A DNA stretch of 64,000 bases from Phycisphaerae bacterium. Its GTDB lineage: Bacteria > Planctomycetota > Phycisphaerae > UBA1845. Of this stretch, positions 1 through 9,867 are shown piece after piece (position 1 is the stretch's first letter; each line of letters opens with the position of its first letter). The position numbers and the translations under genes were made by a program. The stretch spans positions 778,554 through 842,553 of the forward strand of contig JAJDEB010000036.1 in NCBI GenBank assembly GCA_029260015.1. The letters are read 5' to 3'. The notes under the pieces were generated by a model. The model was not told where the DNA came from. It worked only from the letters and a program-made list of their open reading frames with translations, and searched no databases.

Positions 1-259
1 GACCCTGAGCGGTTTCCGATGATGCCTCCGAGCTGAACAGATCGTCGAGCAGGCTATCTTCATCTGACGCGGGCGCCGGAACAGGTGGTGGCGCAGTGGC
101 TGTTGACTGAGATGCAGAACCCGACGCACCCGCCGGCGCGCCGACTAGAATCTTGAATCCGCACTTTGGGCATTTGACTTTTCGCCCTGCTGCAGCGGCT
201 GGCACTCGTAACTTCGCGCTGCACTGACAGCGCACAATCTGATGATCATCATTGGTCAT
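1..259 (-). CDS. Zinc-ribbon protein, 3' part missing (window edge)
   Basis: Read on the minus strand from ATG at 259, this stays open for 86 codons to the window edge. The first 34 residues hold a compact four-cysteine zinc-ribbon-like motif, with Cys11, Cys13, Cys30 and Cys33 (a CPKCG knuckle), like the MJ0042-type ribbons at the start of many planctomycete and myxobacterial proteins. A Pro/Ala/Ser-rich linker follows, then an acidic stretch (DEDSLLDDLF). AAGGA lies about 9 nt before the ATG and supports this start. It is divergent from valS with 197 bp between. The function depends on the missing C-terminal part and cannot be stated. Confidence 0.7.
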   Translation of the reverse strand, partial: MTNDDHQIVRCQCSAKLRVPAAAAGRKVKCPKCGFKILVGAPAGASGSASQSTATAPPPVPAPASDEDSLLDDLFSSEASSETAQG

Positions 260-456
260 CAAGGAATTCCTTTCGACATGCTTCCCGACCGCCCAAGATT
301 GGCCCCACCATCATTGGATCAATTCATATGTTCCAGAAAATTGGCCATCGGATCAAGGCCCAACGATGAGAACTCCTGCTGGTATGGATTTTCGCTTCAT
401 AATAGCTACGCTAGCACCGAATCACTTGCTGCAACCCTACAAATGGATGAGGTTTC

Positions 457-3400
457 ATGTCTGAAATTGAACAGTTGGAGAAGGTTTACGATCCCGCCGT
501 CGTCGAGGGCGAAATCTATAAACGGTGGGTTGATGCCGATTGCTTCGGGGCGACGCCCGACGAACGACCGGTATCGAAGCGCTTTACCATCGTCATTCCT
601 CCGCCCAACGTCACCGGTGCGCTCCACCTTGGGCACGCACTGAACAATACGCTGCAAGACATCCTCGTCCGCTGGCACCGCATGATGGGCGACAACACGC
701 TCTGGCTGCCCGGTACCGATCATGCCGGAATCGCCACGCAAGCAGTCGTCGAGCGTCGTCTAAAAGCCGACGAAGGCAAGACCCGCCACGATCTTGGCCG
801 CGAAGAACTCGTCAAGCGCATCTGGGCGTGGAAGGATCAATACGAAGAACGGATCGTCTCGCAACTCAAGCTAATCGGTTGCTCATGCGACTGGTCGCGC
901 AAACGCTTCACGCTCGATGACGGACTAGCCAAAGCCGTTCGCTACACGTTCTTCAAAATGTTCAAAGACGGGCTGATCTTCCGAGGCAAGCGACTCGTCA
1001 ACTGGGACACGCAACTGCAAACCGCCGTCGCCGATGACGAGGTTTATCACGAAGAGGTCAAGGGCAGTTTCTGGCACTTCAAGTATCCGGTCAAAGATGC
1101 CAAGCCCGGCGAACCGACGCATGTGATCATCGCCACCACGCGTCCAGAAACCATGCTGGGCGATGTGGCCGTCGCGGTTTCGCCCGATCCGGAAGGCGCG
1201 ATCGCCAAGCGCGAGACAGAACTGCGCGAAAGGCTTTCGGCTGCACCCGGTAAAGAGAAGCCAGCGATCGAAAAACAGCTTGAACAATTGGCTACGCGGC
1301 GCGACGAGAAGCTTGCAGATTTCGTCAAACTTCGCGACATGGCCAATGACGGCCGCATGCTGATGCTGCCCTTGGTCGATCGCGAAATTCCGCTCATCAC
1401 CGACCAACATGCCGACCCGCTGCTGGGTACCGGGTGCGTGAAGATCACGCCAGCCCACGACCACAACGACTACGAAGTCGGTATTCGCAACGACCTGCCC
1501 ATGATCAACATGATGAACCCGGATGGCACGGTCAATGAACAAGGCGGTCCGTATGAAGGCCAGCTTATGTTCGACGCCCGCAAGGTCGTTGTCGCGGATA
1601 TGGAAGAGGCTGGCTTGCTCGATCATGTTGAAGACAAGGTGATCGACCTGGGGCACAGCGACCGCAGCAAGTCACCGGTGGAACCATACCTGTCCGACCA
1701 GTGGTTCCTCAAGATGGGTGAGTTGGCTGACGCAGCCCTCGACGTAGTGCGCGACGACGTGATCAAGTTCTTCCCGCAGCGCTACGCCAAGAGCTACCTC
1801 GATTGGCTCGGCGAGAAGCGCGACTGGTGCATCTCGCGGCAATTGTGGTGGGGACACCGCATTCCGGTTTGGAGCGTCGTCTTCACGGGAGGTGGACAAA
1901 ATCAAACCACAGCGACTATACGCAAATGGCAAATTGAGATGGTAAACCAGCTTGACACTCGCCTGAACGAGATCGCCAAGCTCACAGGCTGCGAAGGACA
2001 ATTCGCAGTCCAGTACGATGAGGATTCTCCCCATCGTTGCAATATCTGTGCGGGATCAGATGCAGCGGCGCGCCAACTGAAGGACTTAAGTGATTTCGTT
2101 GAGAGCTATAAGGCGCACAACGCTGGCCCAGGCATGCCGGACCCTCCGGTGCCACAAATACTCTTAGACGGACGGCAGGAATTATTCGAGCCGATTGTTC
2201 GCCTAGTGTCTGAGTTCAAAGAGGACGACGATGTCCTCGACACATGGTTCAGTTCCGCACTTTGGCCACACAGCACACTCGGTTGGCCTGACGAAGAAAG
2301 CGCCGATCTCGACTACTACTACCCCACCAGCGTTCTGGTGACATCGCGTGACATCATCACTCTGTGGGTTGTCCGCATGGTGACCACCGGTTTGTACAAC
2401 ATGGGCGAGATTCCGTTCGACCATGTGTACATCCACACGAAAATCCTCGACGGCCGTGGCGAGACGATGAGCAAGTCGAAGGGCAACGGTGTCGATCCGC
2501 TCGACGTGGTCACCGTGTATGGCGCCGACGCCCTGCGCTACTCCATCGCCGAGATGGCCACCGAAACGCAGGACGTCCGCATGCCGGTCGATTACATCTG
2601 TCCGAAGTGTCAGCACCTGACACCGCAAGCTGGTATCGTGCCCAAGGGCAAGCAGCCAGCCGACGTACACCGCGTGACATGTAGCAAATGCAAAGATAAA
2701 TTCGCAACGCAATGGGCCCCGGAAAAAATCAAAAGCGAATTGCCCGTCGCCCGCGAGACGTCCGAAAAATTCGAAGTCGGCAGGAACTTCTGTAACAAGC
2801 TTTGGAACAGTGCCCGCTTCTCATTTATGAATCTCGAAGGCGCACCGTGCGAACCGCTCGACATCGCCCAGCTTCCGCCGGAAGACCGCTGGATTCTCGC
2901 TAAGCTTTCGGAAACGATTCGCGGCGTGCATAACGAATTGAAACAGTATCACTTTTCATCGGCGATCAAACTCATCCGCGAGATGTTTTGGGAATCGTTC
3001 TGCGACTGGTATATCGAACTTTCAAAACCGCGCATGCGCGACGAAGCCACGGCTGGTACCGCCAAGCAGGTGCTTGCGATGGTTCTGGATCAGATCCTGC
3101 GACTGATGAGCCCGTTCATGCCCTTCGTGACCGAGCGTCTGTGGGAAGAACTCAATCGACTCGCATCAAAACGCGGCATCCCCGGCGCGATCGATCTGGA
3201 AATCAACTCGCACCTGATGCTCAGCGCGTTCCCACCAGCAGAAGGTTGGACCGTCGCCGATGACGAAACCATCGTTCAAGTCTTCGACAACGTGCAGCAA
3301 GCCGTCCGCGGTATTCGTGACCTGCGCAACAAATGCACCGTGCCCAACAAAGACCGCGTGAAGGTCAGCATCAAATCCACGCAGGAACACCTCGACCTGC

Positions 3401-3738
3401 TCGCCCAGCAGCAGCACATCGTCGAGCAGATGGCCGGTGCGTCGTCACTCGAACTCGTCACAGAAATAGACCGCCCCAAGAACGCCGGAACCACCGTCGT
3501 TGGTCCGCTGCAAATCTTCGTCCACGACATCAGCGACGATGACGCCGAACGCAAGCGTCTGGAAAATGAGAAAGCCAATATCGAAAAACGAATGGCCGGC
3601 ATCGAAAGCAAACTCGCCAACGAAAAATTCGTCAGCAACGCCAAGCCAGAAGTCGTCGCCACCGAAAGAGAACGCCTGGCCGAAGTCAAAAAATCGCGAG
3701 ACGCCCTCCAAGAAAGCCTAGCCGACCTGGGTGGATAA
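457..3738 (+). CDS. valS: Valyl-tRNA synthetase (ValRS)
   Basis: Class I aminoacyl-tRNA synthetase charging tRNA-Val in the cytoplasm. The HIGH-type motif is HLGH at residues 57-60 and the KMSKS-type motif is MSKSK at 671-675. The editing-domain signature TTRPETMLGD and the core motif DVLDTWFSSALWPHSTLGWP are present. The C-terminus is the usual ValRS coiled coil, rich in Glu, Lys and Arg. At 1093 aa it is longer than a typical bacterial ValRS (about 880-950 aa). There are two extra blocks: residues about 477-592, between RIPVW and VLDTWF, and a CPKC...CSKC zinc-ribbon-like block at about 715-745, just after KMSKS. The start has GGATGAGG upstream. The gene looks intact. Confidence 0.97.
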   Translation: MSEIEQLEKVYDPAVVEGEIYKRWVDADCFGATPDERPVSKRFTIVIPPPNVTGALHLGHALNNTLQDILVRWHRMMGDNTLWLPGTDHAGIATQAVVERRLKADEGKTRHDLGREELVKRIWAWKDQYEERIVSQLKLIGCSCDWSRKRFTLDDGLAKAVRYTFFKMFKDGLIFRGKRLVNWDTQLQTAVADDEVYHEEVKGSFWHFKYPVKDAKPGEPTHVIIATTRPETMLGDVAVAVSPDPEGAIAKRETELRERLSAAPGKEKPAIEKQLEQLATRRDEKLADFVKLRDMANDGRMLMLPLVDREIPLITDQHADPLLGTGCVKITPAHDHNDYEVGIRNDLPMINMMNPDGTVNEQGGPYEGQLMFDARKVVVADMEEAGLLDHVEDKVIDLGHSDRSKSPVEPYLSDQWFLKMGELADAALDVVRDDVIKFFPQRYAKSYLDWLGEKRDWCISRQLWWGHRIPVWSVVFTGGGQNQTTATIRKWQIEMVNQLDTRLNEIAKLTGCEGQFAVQYDEDSPHRCNICAGSDAAARQLKDLSDFVESYKAHNAGPGMPDPPVPQILLDGRQELFEPIVRLVSEFKEDDDVLDTWFSSALWPHSTLGWPDEESADLDYYYPTSVLVTSRDIITLWVVRMVTTGLYNMGEIPFDHVYIHTKILDGRGETMSKSKGNGVDPLDVVTVYGADALRYSIAEMATETQDVRMPVDYICPKCQHLTPQAGIVPKGKQPADVHRVTCSKCKDKFATQWAPEKIKSELPVARETSEKFEVGRNFCNKLWNSARFSFMNLEGAPCEPLDIAQLPPEDRWILAKLSETIRGVHNELKQYHFSSAIKLIREMFWESFCDWYIELSKPRMRDEATAGTAKQVLAMVLDQILRLMSPFMPFVTERLWEELNRLASKRGIPGAIDLEINSHLMLSAFPPAEGWTVADDETIVQVFDNVQQAVRGIRDLRNKCTVPNKDRVKVSIKSTQEHLDLLAQQQHIVEQMAGASSLELVTEIDRPKNAGTTVVGPLQIFVHDISDDDAERKRLENEKANIEKRMAGIESKLANEKFVSNAKPEVVATERERLAEVKKSRDALQESLADLGG

Positions 3739-3799
3739 CGATCGCTGGACCGATGAGTCTTTCTCACTCATCAAAACAATTCGTATCATTTCAATAGAA

Positions 3800-3846
3800 C
3801 AGCGGCGATTCCGAATCGTTTTGAATCGGAACCGCCGCTGATTGTT
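3800..3846. terminator. Hairpin between convergent valS and the 3881-5665 gene
   Basis: An imperfect inverted repeat, CAGCGGCG-TTCCGA paired with TCGGAA-CGCCGCTG around a GTTTT-type loop, gives a stem of about 18 bp with two mismatches. It lies 62 nt after the valS stop and 35 nt after the stop of the convergent gene. There is no long T run on either side, so a shared bidirectional terminator is likely rather than proven. Confidence 0.6.
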
Positions 3847-3880
3847 TGTGGATTGAATGTTGGACTACAGACCCAAACGT

Positions 3881-5665
3881 TTAGCCTTCTCCGACCGTAT
3901 CCGCTTCTTTGCCTTCGTCCTCATCGCTGGGGGCGGGGGGCGGGGAAACTGGCTCCGAATCGCCCGGGGGCGGTCCGCCTTGCATCGACATGGCGAAGTC
4001 TTTGCCTGCGATCACCATTTCCATCGGAACGGCGACGTCAATCTGGAATCCGTTTCCGCCGATTGGTGCACCGACGATGCCAACAGGCACATCGACTTTA
4101 GGAAATGGCGGTGGCGGCATTTCATTGACGGCATTGGAGGCTGCGGTCGCAAACTTCATGGTGTTGTCGATCGAAAAATAGCCTTCAAACGTCTTGGCTT
4201 TGGGAAGCGTGCTGCCCACTTTTTTGATGCCTTCGTTGGCTTTGAGCGGAGCGTCGCCACCTTTGACCAAGCCTGCAATGCTTTCCATGAAGCTTTTGCC
4301 ACCGCCGAAGGTAACCGCGACATGATTGTCATCGATGGCGGCCATCCGAATGAGCAGGCCTTCTGCACCAAAGATCGATTTCATTTCGCCAAAGTCTTTT
4401 TCGCTGACGCCATCCATCTGATCGACGGCGACGGCCAACTGATCGACCGAGACGCCTCCGAGGTTTTCGGCATCGCTCTTGAAGTTCACGTGCTGTACGG
4501 CTTCCTGGGCTTCTTCACCGGTAAACATTCCGGACACCAGCATGGTGATGATCTCGCCCATCTTGGCACACTTGCCTTTGGCGTCACCGCTGAAAGTGAG
4601 AACCTTGGTCATGCCAATGAGTCCGTCCGATCCTTCCGGCAATGCACTGATGGAGAACGATACGTCGCGAACGTCTGCAACAAGAGCAGCCGCCTTTGCC
4701 GCAACTTCCTGCATCTTTGCAGGGTCGGCACCGAGGTTCATCGCCATCATCGGATTGCCCAGGATCGCTCCATAGGCTTCGCTGTACTTGGCAAACATTT
4801 CTTTGCTGCCGTGCAATCCAGCCGCAAACATGTAGTCGCCACCGGGCAACCCACCCAGCAAACTGTCCGTCGATGGCTTGACCGACCCAAGGATATTTGC
4901 CGAAGGCGACCCTTCGATGACCTGGTAGTACACACCGAGATTCAGTCCGTCGTCGCCCACGCGAAGAGCAATCGACATGCTGTCAAGATCGTTAAGATCC
5001 TGCGGGTTGAAGGTTCCACCGGCTGCCAACATCGGCAACATGGCCTGTACCATCGGGCTGGCGATGACCCCTTTCAAGTTGACATGCAGTGTGATGTCGT
5101 CCTGCTCAAAACGCCCGAGCTGGTGCTTCGACCATGCAGCATCGGACATCGGATTGCTCGCGGCGGCCATGTATGCCTGTACGCCAGCGGCTGATGGGCT
5201 CAAGACGGCGTAATCACCATGCTGGGCGATATACGATTCTTCTGCTCCCATCAACATACCGCGCGACACTCCACCTACCGGTTCTTCCAACGTCATGTTC
5301 CCCGTCATCGTTGCATAGTCGGAGCACGGAATCAAAACCGCAAAAGCGCTATTGGGGTCAGAAGGGTTGAGCAATGGCATCATCACGATCGCCACGCCTG
5401 CATCATTGTTGACCCCGGTCAACTGCAGCATACCCTTGAGCATTTCCAACGGCGACATCGGAACCGGCGTATTCAGCCGCTGCGCGAGGGCCATCAGTTT
5501 GTTGTCCAACTCGCCCACGTTTCGGATCGTCAGCGAAGCCCACGCCTCTGCCGGAACGACCTTCAACGCATTGACCGATTCCGCGCGTGCTGGCATTGCG
5601 GAAACAAGAATAGCCATGCAGCAAGCCATCGCGCCGAAGCGCCCCATTTGTTTCATCTTCATCAT
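3881..5665 (-). CDS. Secreted protein of unknown function (594 aa)
   Basis: I do not recognise a named family. The N-terminus is a clear Sec signal peptide: a basic n-region (MKMKQMGR), a hydrophobic core, then PARA-ES as the cleavage site near residue 28. The mature protein is a long, mostly soluble chain rich in Met, Gly and Asp. It ends in a low-complexity Pro/Glu/Asp tail (residues about 565-594) that is probably disordered. Its style matches large planctomycete exported proteins without assigned domains. The start has GAGGAAAG immediately upstream; the second ATG, at 5662, is equally possible. It converges on valS and is probably monocistronic. Confidence 0.75.
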   Translation of the reverse strand: MMKMKQMGRFGAMACCMAILVSAMPARAESVNALKVVPAEAWASLTIRNVGELDNKLMALAQRLNTPVPMSPLEMLKGMLQLTGVNNDAGVAIVMMPLLNPSDPNSAFAVLIPCSDYATMTGNMTLEEPVGGVSRGMLMGAEESYIAQHGDYAVLSPSAAGVQAYMAAASNPMSDAAWSKHQLGRFEQDDITLHVNLKGVIASPMVQAMLPMLAAGGTFNPQDLNDLDSMSIALRVGDDGLNLGVYYQVIEGSPSANILGSVKPSTDSLLGGLPGGDYMFAAGLHGSKEMFAKYSEAYGAILGNPMMAMNLGADPAKMQEVAAKAAALVADVRDVSFSISALPEGSDGLIGMTKVLTFSGDAKGKCAKMGEIITMLVSGMFTGEEAQEAVQHVNFKSDAENLGGVSVDQLAVAVDQMDGVSEKDFGEMKSIFGAEGLLIRMAAIDDNHVAVTFGGGKSFMESIAGLVKGGDAPLKANEGIKKVGSTLPKAKTFEGYFSIDNTMKFATAASNAVNEMPPPPFPKVDVPVGIVGAPIGGNGFQIDVAVPMEMVIAGKDFAMSMQGGPPPGDSEPVSPPPAPSDEDEGKEADTVGEG

Positions 5666-5939
5666 CTTTCCTCGAATCGTTTATTGTTTGTGAATCATCA
5701 AAAGTTAATTGGCCCGGTTGATTGAAAATTGAATTTCCCGACCACTCTTACAACACGGCCACCAACTGACACTCCAAACCTAATCCATTTTCGGATTCAG
5801 GCAAAGTAGGGCATGTTGGAATTCGTATGAAACAGTCAAACCCCCCGCCCAAATCGCGGGAATACTCTATCAGCGGCACATTTGTGTCAAGGTCTCGGTG
5901 CTTGGGTATTCGATATCACCGGCCGGGTATACTTGAGAA

Positions 5940-6974
5940 TTAAAATTGGTTGGTGGTTGTGAGTTTCTGCAACTGGACGACGCGGTCACTGTGATGGCAT
6001 GCGGCTGCTTGACTGATCGGCTGTCCTTCCGGCGTAACGAGTTCGGGTGACTGCGAACGGCATCGGTCTGTCGCGATGGGGCATCGTGGGTGAAAAGCGC
6101 ACCCGTTCGGTGGGTTCTGGGGGCTGGGAGGTTCTCCACCGAGAATGGGCGAATCATGCTGAAGTCGTTGGCTGGCGGAATTGAGAAAAAATGTATAAGG
6201 GTGCCTGGGTTGGCGGGCGATTTGACTGACGGACCCGGTCTCGACAACCCGCCCGAGATACATGACCGCCAACCGGTCGCAGATCGAATACGCGACATCA
6301 AGATCGTGCGTGATGAACAGCATGGTCAGCGATCGTTCGCGTTGAATCTCTTTGAGCTGGGCAAGAATTTCGACCTGGGCGGTGACATCCAGGGCACTGA
6401 CCGGTTCGTCACAAATCAAGACGTCGGGATCGAGTACGAGTGCCCGGGCGATGGCGACGCGTTGAAGTTGTCCGCCGGATAACTCATGGGGATAGCGCCG
6501 CCGCAAATGGTCATCCAATCCGACAACGCATAGGACTTTTGATACTCGATCGGCCCGCTCGCTTTTCTCGCATCGATCATCAAACCGCAGCGGATCAGAC
6601 ACGATCGCTTCAACGGTCATCCTTGGGTTCATGCTGGAATGGGCGTTTTGAAAAACCATTTGCACGCGTTGACGGGTTGCTTTCGATTCGAGAGTGCGAC
6701 CGTCGAGTGCAATTGTTCCGCGTTCAACTGGTGTCAGTCGCATGATCGCGCGGGCCAGCGTCGATTTTCCACATCCGCTTTCGCCGACGAGGCCGAGACA
6801 TTCGCCTTTCCGGATCGAAAGGTCAATGCCCTTGACGGCTTGTATGCGCGGCGACGCCCCAAGACTCGATCCAAACCATCGACGCGAACGATCGGCAAAC
6901 GAGACGTGAAGATCCGACACGCGAATACGAACGGGTTCGGAGTCGTCGCGACTAGCCACTTCGTGGTGCGTCAT
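5940..6974 (-). CDS. Peptide ABC importer, ATP-binding protein (OppF/DppF-like)
   Basis: ATPase of an oligopeptide or dipeptide importer at the inner face of the cytoplasmic membrane. Walker A is GESGCGKST (residues about 63-71), the signature is LSGGQLQRVAIARAL and Walker B is VLICDEPVSALD. The C-terminal extension with HPRCP (FHPRCPIATDRCRSQSPEL) is typical of OppF/DppF-type subunits. The ATG overlaps the stop of the upstream ATPase gene by 4 nt (ATGA), so translation is coupled. It is the last gene of a five-gene operon. Peptide as the class of substrate is inferred from family only. Confidence 0.92.
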   Translation of the reverse strand: MTHHEVASRDDSEPVRIRVSDLHVSFADRSRRWFGSSLGASPRIQAVKGIDLSIRKGECLGLVGESGCGKSTLARAIMRLTPVERGTIALDGRTLESKATRQRVQMVFQNAHSSMNPRMTVEAIVSDPLRFDDRCEKSERADRVSKVLCVVGLDDHLRRRYPHELSGGQLQRVAIARALVLDPDVLICDEPVSALDVTAQVEILAQLKEIQRERSLTMLFITHDLDVAYSICDRLAVMYLGRVVETGSVSQIARQPRHPYTFFLNSASQRLQHDSPILGGEPPSPQNPPNGCAFHPRCPIATDRCRSQSPELVTPEGQPISQAAACHHSDRVVQLQKLTTTNQF

Positions 6975-7810
6975 CGTCCACCGTCCATCGTCGCTGCAAC
7001 CTTTTGACGTTTGGAGGCAGCGGCTTCGACAAGTCGCCGGGTTGCCGCGTGCCGATTCGATGCGTTCGCAGCTTCAATCGGAAGATCATCGACGATGCGA
7101 TTCTCATTCATCACACACACCCGCGATGCAAGCGCATCGGCGACGGCCATATCGTGCGTGATCAATAGCAACGACAAACCCGAATCGCGCCTGCACTCAC
7201 AGATCAACTCGACGATTTGGGCTTGCACGTTTCCATCGAGCGCGGAAGTGGGTTCGTCTGCGATGAGAAGCTCGGGTTCGCCAGCCAGTGCCATCGCGAG
7301 CGTCACGCGTTGGGCCATCCCGCCGGACAGTTCGTGGGGCCAGGCTCGGGCCAACCGTGAGGGATCGGCAATCCCGACACGTTCGAGCAATTGCAAAGCT
7401 TTGCTCCGTGTGGCACTTCGCGCAGACTTACGCCCCGCAAGAATGACTTCCAGTATTTGATCACCCACTCGCATGACCGGATCGAGCGAACCGATTGGGT
7501 TTTGAAACACCATCGCGATCCGCTTGCCGCGAACAGACTGCATCGTCCGTTCGTCTGTCCCGAGAATATCGATCGGCCCCGACCCGCCGCGTTCACCGAG
7601 CACAATCGAACCGCGCACCATCGCGTCTGCCGGTAACAGCCGCATCATCGTTAGCGCCAGTGTCGACTTCCCGCAACCACTGTCGCCAACCAGCGCGATC
7701 GATTCGCCGGGATCCATCGAAAATGAAACGTCGCGCAGCACCGGCAGCTCGCCTCGAGCGTATCGTACGGACAGGTCCGCAACATCAATTAGTGCGCTTG
7801 TTGATTTCAT
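6971..7810 (-). CDS. Peptide ABC importer, ATP-binding protein (OppD/DppD-like)
   Basis: Second ATPase of the importer. Walker A is GDSGCGKST (residues about 39-47), the signature LSGGMAQRVTLAMAL, and Walker B ELLIADEPTSALD. It is 279 aa, shorter than a typical OppD (about 330 aa), and lacks the long C-terminal OppD extension, whereas the adjacent OppF-like subunit keeps one. Both ends overlap neighbouring genes by 4 nt, which points to a fixed 1:1 assembly as a heterodimeric ATPase. Confidence 0.9.
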   Translation of the reverse strand: MKSTSALIDVADLSVRYARGELPVLRDVSFSMDPGESIALVGDSGCGKSTLALTMMRLLPADAMVRGSIVLGERGGSGPIDILGTDERTMQSVRGKRIAMVFQNPIGSLDPVMRVGDQILEVILAGRKSARSATRSKALQLLERVGIADPSRLARAWPHELSGGMAQRVTLAMALAGEPELLIADEPTSALDGNVQAQIVELICECRRDSGLSLLLITHDMAVADALASRVCVMNENRIVDDLPIEAANASNRHAATRRLVEAAASKRQKVAATMDGGR

Positions 7811-8865
7811 GCCACAGACCGACCGTAACTATTACGCGGATCGAGCGAACGGCGCAACCGCTCGCCCATAATATGGCAACATAAGACACTCAGAAATATC
7901 GCGACACACGGCGCGACCATCAAACCCGGGTGCGTGCGAATCTGATCGTACGCATCGCGCAGCATTCCGCCCCATGTCGCCATTTCGGAACCCACGCCCA
8001 AACCAAGCCACGACAAGCCGGCTTCTAAGAGAATCGCGTCCGCAACACCGAACGTCAGCACCACCAATGTCGGGGCGAGAGCACCGGGCAGCAGGTGCCG
8101 GATTGCAATGTATGACCCGGTCGCGCCGTAGGACCGCGCCGCATCGACATAGTCCAACTCGCGCGCCGAAATAAATTCCGCCCGAACCAATCGCGCGATG
8201 GATGTCCACTGCGTTAAACCAATCACAAGAATCACACCGGTCACGCCATTTCCAATCCAGACCATCACCACCAAAATCAAAAAGAACGCAGGAAAGCACA
8301 TCATGATTTCAATCAAACGCGAACATATCCAATCGACCGCACCACCATAAAAACCCGCCGCCCCACCGATGATGATCCCCACGAGTCCTGCAAGCAGCAT
8401 TGAATAGACGCCCACGCGCACTGAAACCCGCGTACCGTGAATCAACCGAGCCAGCACGTCTCGACCCCGATCATCGGTACCCAACATGTGCGCCCCAGAT
8501 GCAGGAAGATTAGCGCCGGCGATCATTTCCGACGGTCCGTAAGCAATGGGCGGCCAAAGCGCGAAGGTGTCGGAATCGAGCGCGGTTCGGGCGTCAAACG
8601 AGGGGAAGCGAAACGGTTTACTTTTCTGAATCCAGCCGCCAACAAGCGGTATTCGGCTAAATGTGTCGGCGACGGCTGGGAAGTGGTAGGTGCCTTGGTA
8701 TTTGCAAACGATCGGCTGATGCCATGCCAATAGCGGTGCGAAGAGTGCAACCGATACAAATAGCGCCGCAGTCACAAGCGCGCCGCGCGTCAACCAACTG
8801 CGTTCGTCGATCGCGAGCGACCGGTCAAACGCGAGTATCGAATTGGAATGGTTCATTGCCGTCAT
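7807..8865 (-). CDS. Peptide ABC importer, permease (OppC/DppC-like)
   Basis: Inner-membrane permease with the binding-protein-dependent transport fold. One N-terminal TM segment is followed by a large periplasmic loop (residues about 50-130), then LGTDDRGRDVLARLIHG, the conserved entry to the OppC core, and five more TM helices. The EAA loop is EAGLSWLGLGVG. The long loop after TM1 resembles YejE-type permeases more than the short loop of classical DppC. The start overlaps the preceding permease stop by 4 nt. Confidence 0.92.
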   Translation of the reverse strand: MTAMNHSNSILAFDRSLAIDERSWLTRGALVTAALFVSVALFAPLLAWHQPIVCKYQGTYHFPAVADTFSRIPLVGGWIQKSKPFRFPSFDARTALDSDTFALWPPIAYGPSEMIAGANLPASGAHMLGTDDRGRDVLARLIHGTRVSVRVGVYSMLLAGLVGIIIGGAAGFYGGAVDWICSRLIEIMMCFPAFFLILVVMVWIGNGVTGVILVIGLTQWTSIARLVRAEFISARELDYVDAARSYGATGSYIAIRHLLPGALAPTLVVLTFGVADAILLEAGLSWLGLGVGSEMATWGGMLRDAYDQIRTHPGLMVAPCVAIFLSVLCCHIMGERLRRSLDPRNSYGRSVA

Positions 8866-9839
8866 GCGTACCTCACCCGAGGGTCTGCCAACGCGTAGAG
8901 CACGTCAACGATGAGGGTGACGCCGAGTACGATGACCGCCGACAGAACCGTCATGCCCATGATGACCGGGTAGTCGCGCTGAAGAATGGATTCGTAAAGC
9001 AACCGTCCCATTCCCGGCCAGGAAAACATGACTTCGAGCACGACCGACCCACCGAGAACCGCCGGTACGATAAGTCCCATCACCGTCAGCAGCGGTCGCA
9101 GTGTGTTGGGCAACACATGCCTGAAGATAACCCTCCGCCGACTCAGACCGCGTGCGAACGCAGCCCGAACGAAGTCTTCTTTCAATACCGCAAGCATCGT
9201 CGCCCGCACGAACGGAACGAGGTAAGCCACGAGCGGATATAGAATGCACGCACCGATCAATACGCTGTGGTTGATGAGATCGACGAGTCTCTGCCAACCG
9301 TTCATCTGCGCATGATCTTCAGAAGTGAGACCGCTGAACGGAAACCAATCCAGGGCTACGCCCACGACCAGGATCAGTAGCATGCCAAACACATAGGGCG
9401 GTATCGCATACAATCCAACGCACGCGCCAAGAATGACCTTGTCTACGAATCCCCCAGCGTTCAATGCAGCATAGGCCGCAACCGGAATAACGATTAAGAG
9501 TGCGATGACAATGATCGAGAACGTCAGGATTAACGTCGGGTAGACGCGCTCGATGATTCGCTTTGACACGGGCTGACCGTCGGCGAACGACTGCCCAAAA
9601 TCGAAACAAGCGACGCGCATGATCCAGCGACCGAAGCGCTTTGTCACCGGTGCATCGAGTTCGAAATGCTCGCGCAGCCGATCATGGTTTGCCGCGCTCA
9701 CACCGCTTTCACCAAACCCGCCGACCGTTCCCGTCGCGGGTGAACCGGGGGCCAGGTGAATCACGACAAATGTCAAAAGTACGATTCCGACAAACGTCGG
9801 GATGGTCAGCAGGATTCGTTTGAGTAGGTAATGCCACAC
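8862..9839 (-). CDS. Peptide ABC importer, permease (OppB/DppB-like)
   Basis: Inner-membrane permease pairing with the OppC-like subunit. I place the start at GTG 9839 because the protein then begins VWHYLLKRILLTIPTFVGI, matching the usual OppB N-terminus. Longer readings overlap the substrate-binding protein gene and add no family sequence. HLAPGSPAT after TM1 and the conserved LRPLLTVMGLIVPAVLGGSV region are typical. No strong ribosome-binding site is visible, so translation probably depends on coupling with the upstream gene, which ends 29 nt before. Confidence 0.9.
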   Translation of the reverse strand: MWHYLLKRILLTIPTFVGIVLLTFVVIHLAPGSPATGTVGGFGESGVSAANHDRLREHFELDAPVTKRFGRWIMRVACFDFGQSFADGQPVSKRIIERVYPTLILTFSIIVIALLIVIPVAAYAALNAGGFVDKVILGACVGLYAIPPYVFGMLLILVVGVALDWFPFSGLTSEDHAQMNGWQRLVDLINHSVLIGACILYPLVAYLVPFVRATMLAVLKEDFVRAAFARGLSRRRVIFRHVLPNTLRPLLTVMGLIVPAVLGGSVVLEVMFSWPGMGRLLYESILQRDYPVIMGMTVLSAVIVLGVTLIVDVLYALADPRVRYA

Positions 9840-9867
9840 GCCATTCTGCCGGTGCTGTAAAGGGTTG

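Noticed and set aside
3857-5194. Long plus-strand open frame (445 codons) opposite the secreted protein gene
   Set aside because: It is rich in Arg, His, Asp and Cys with no domain, and it lies opposite a gene with a clear signal peptide. It is the usual antisense artefact of GC-rich coding DNA.
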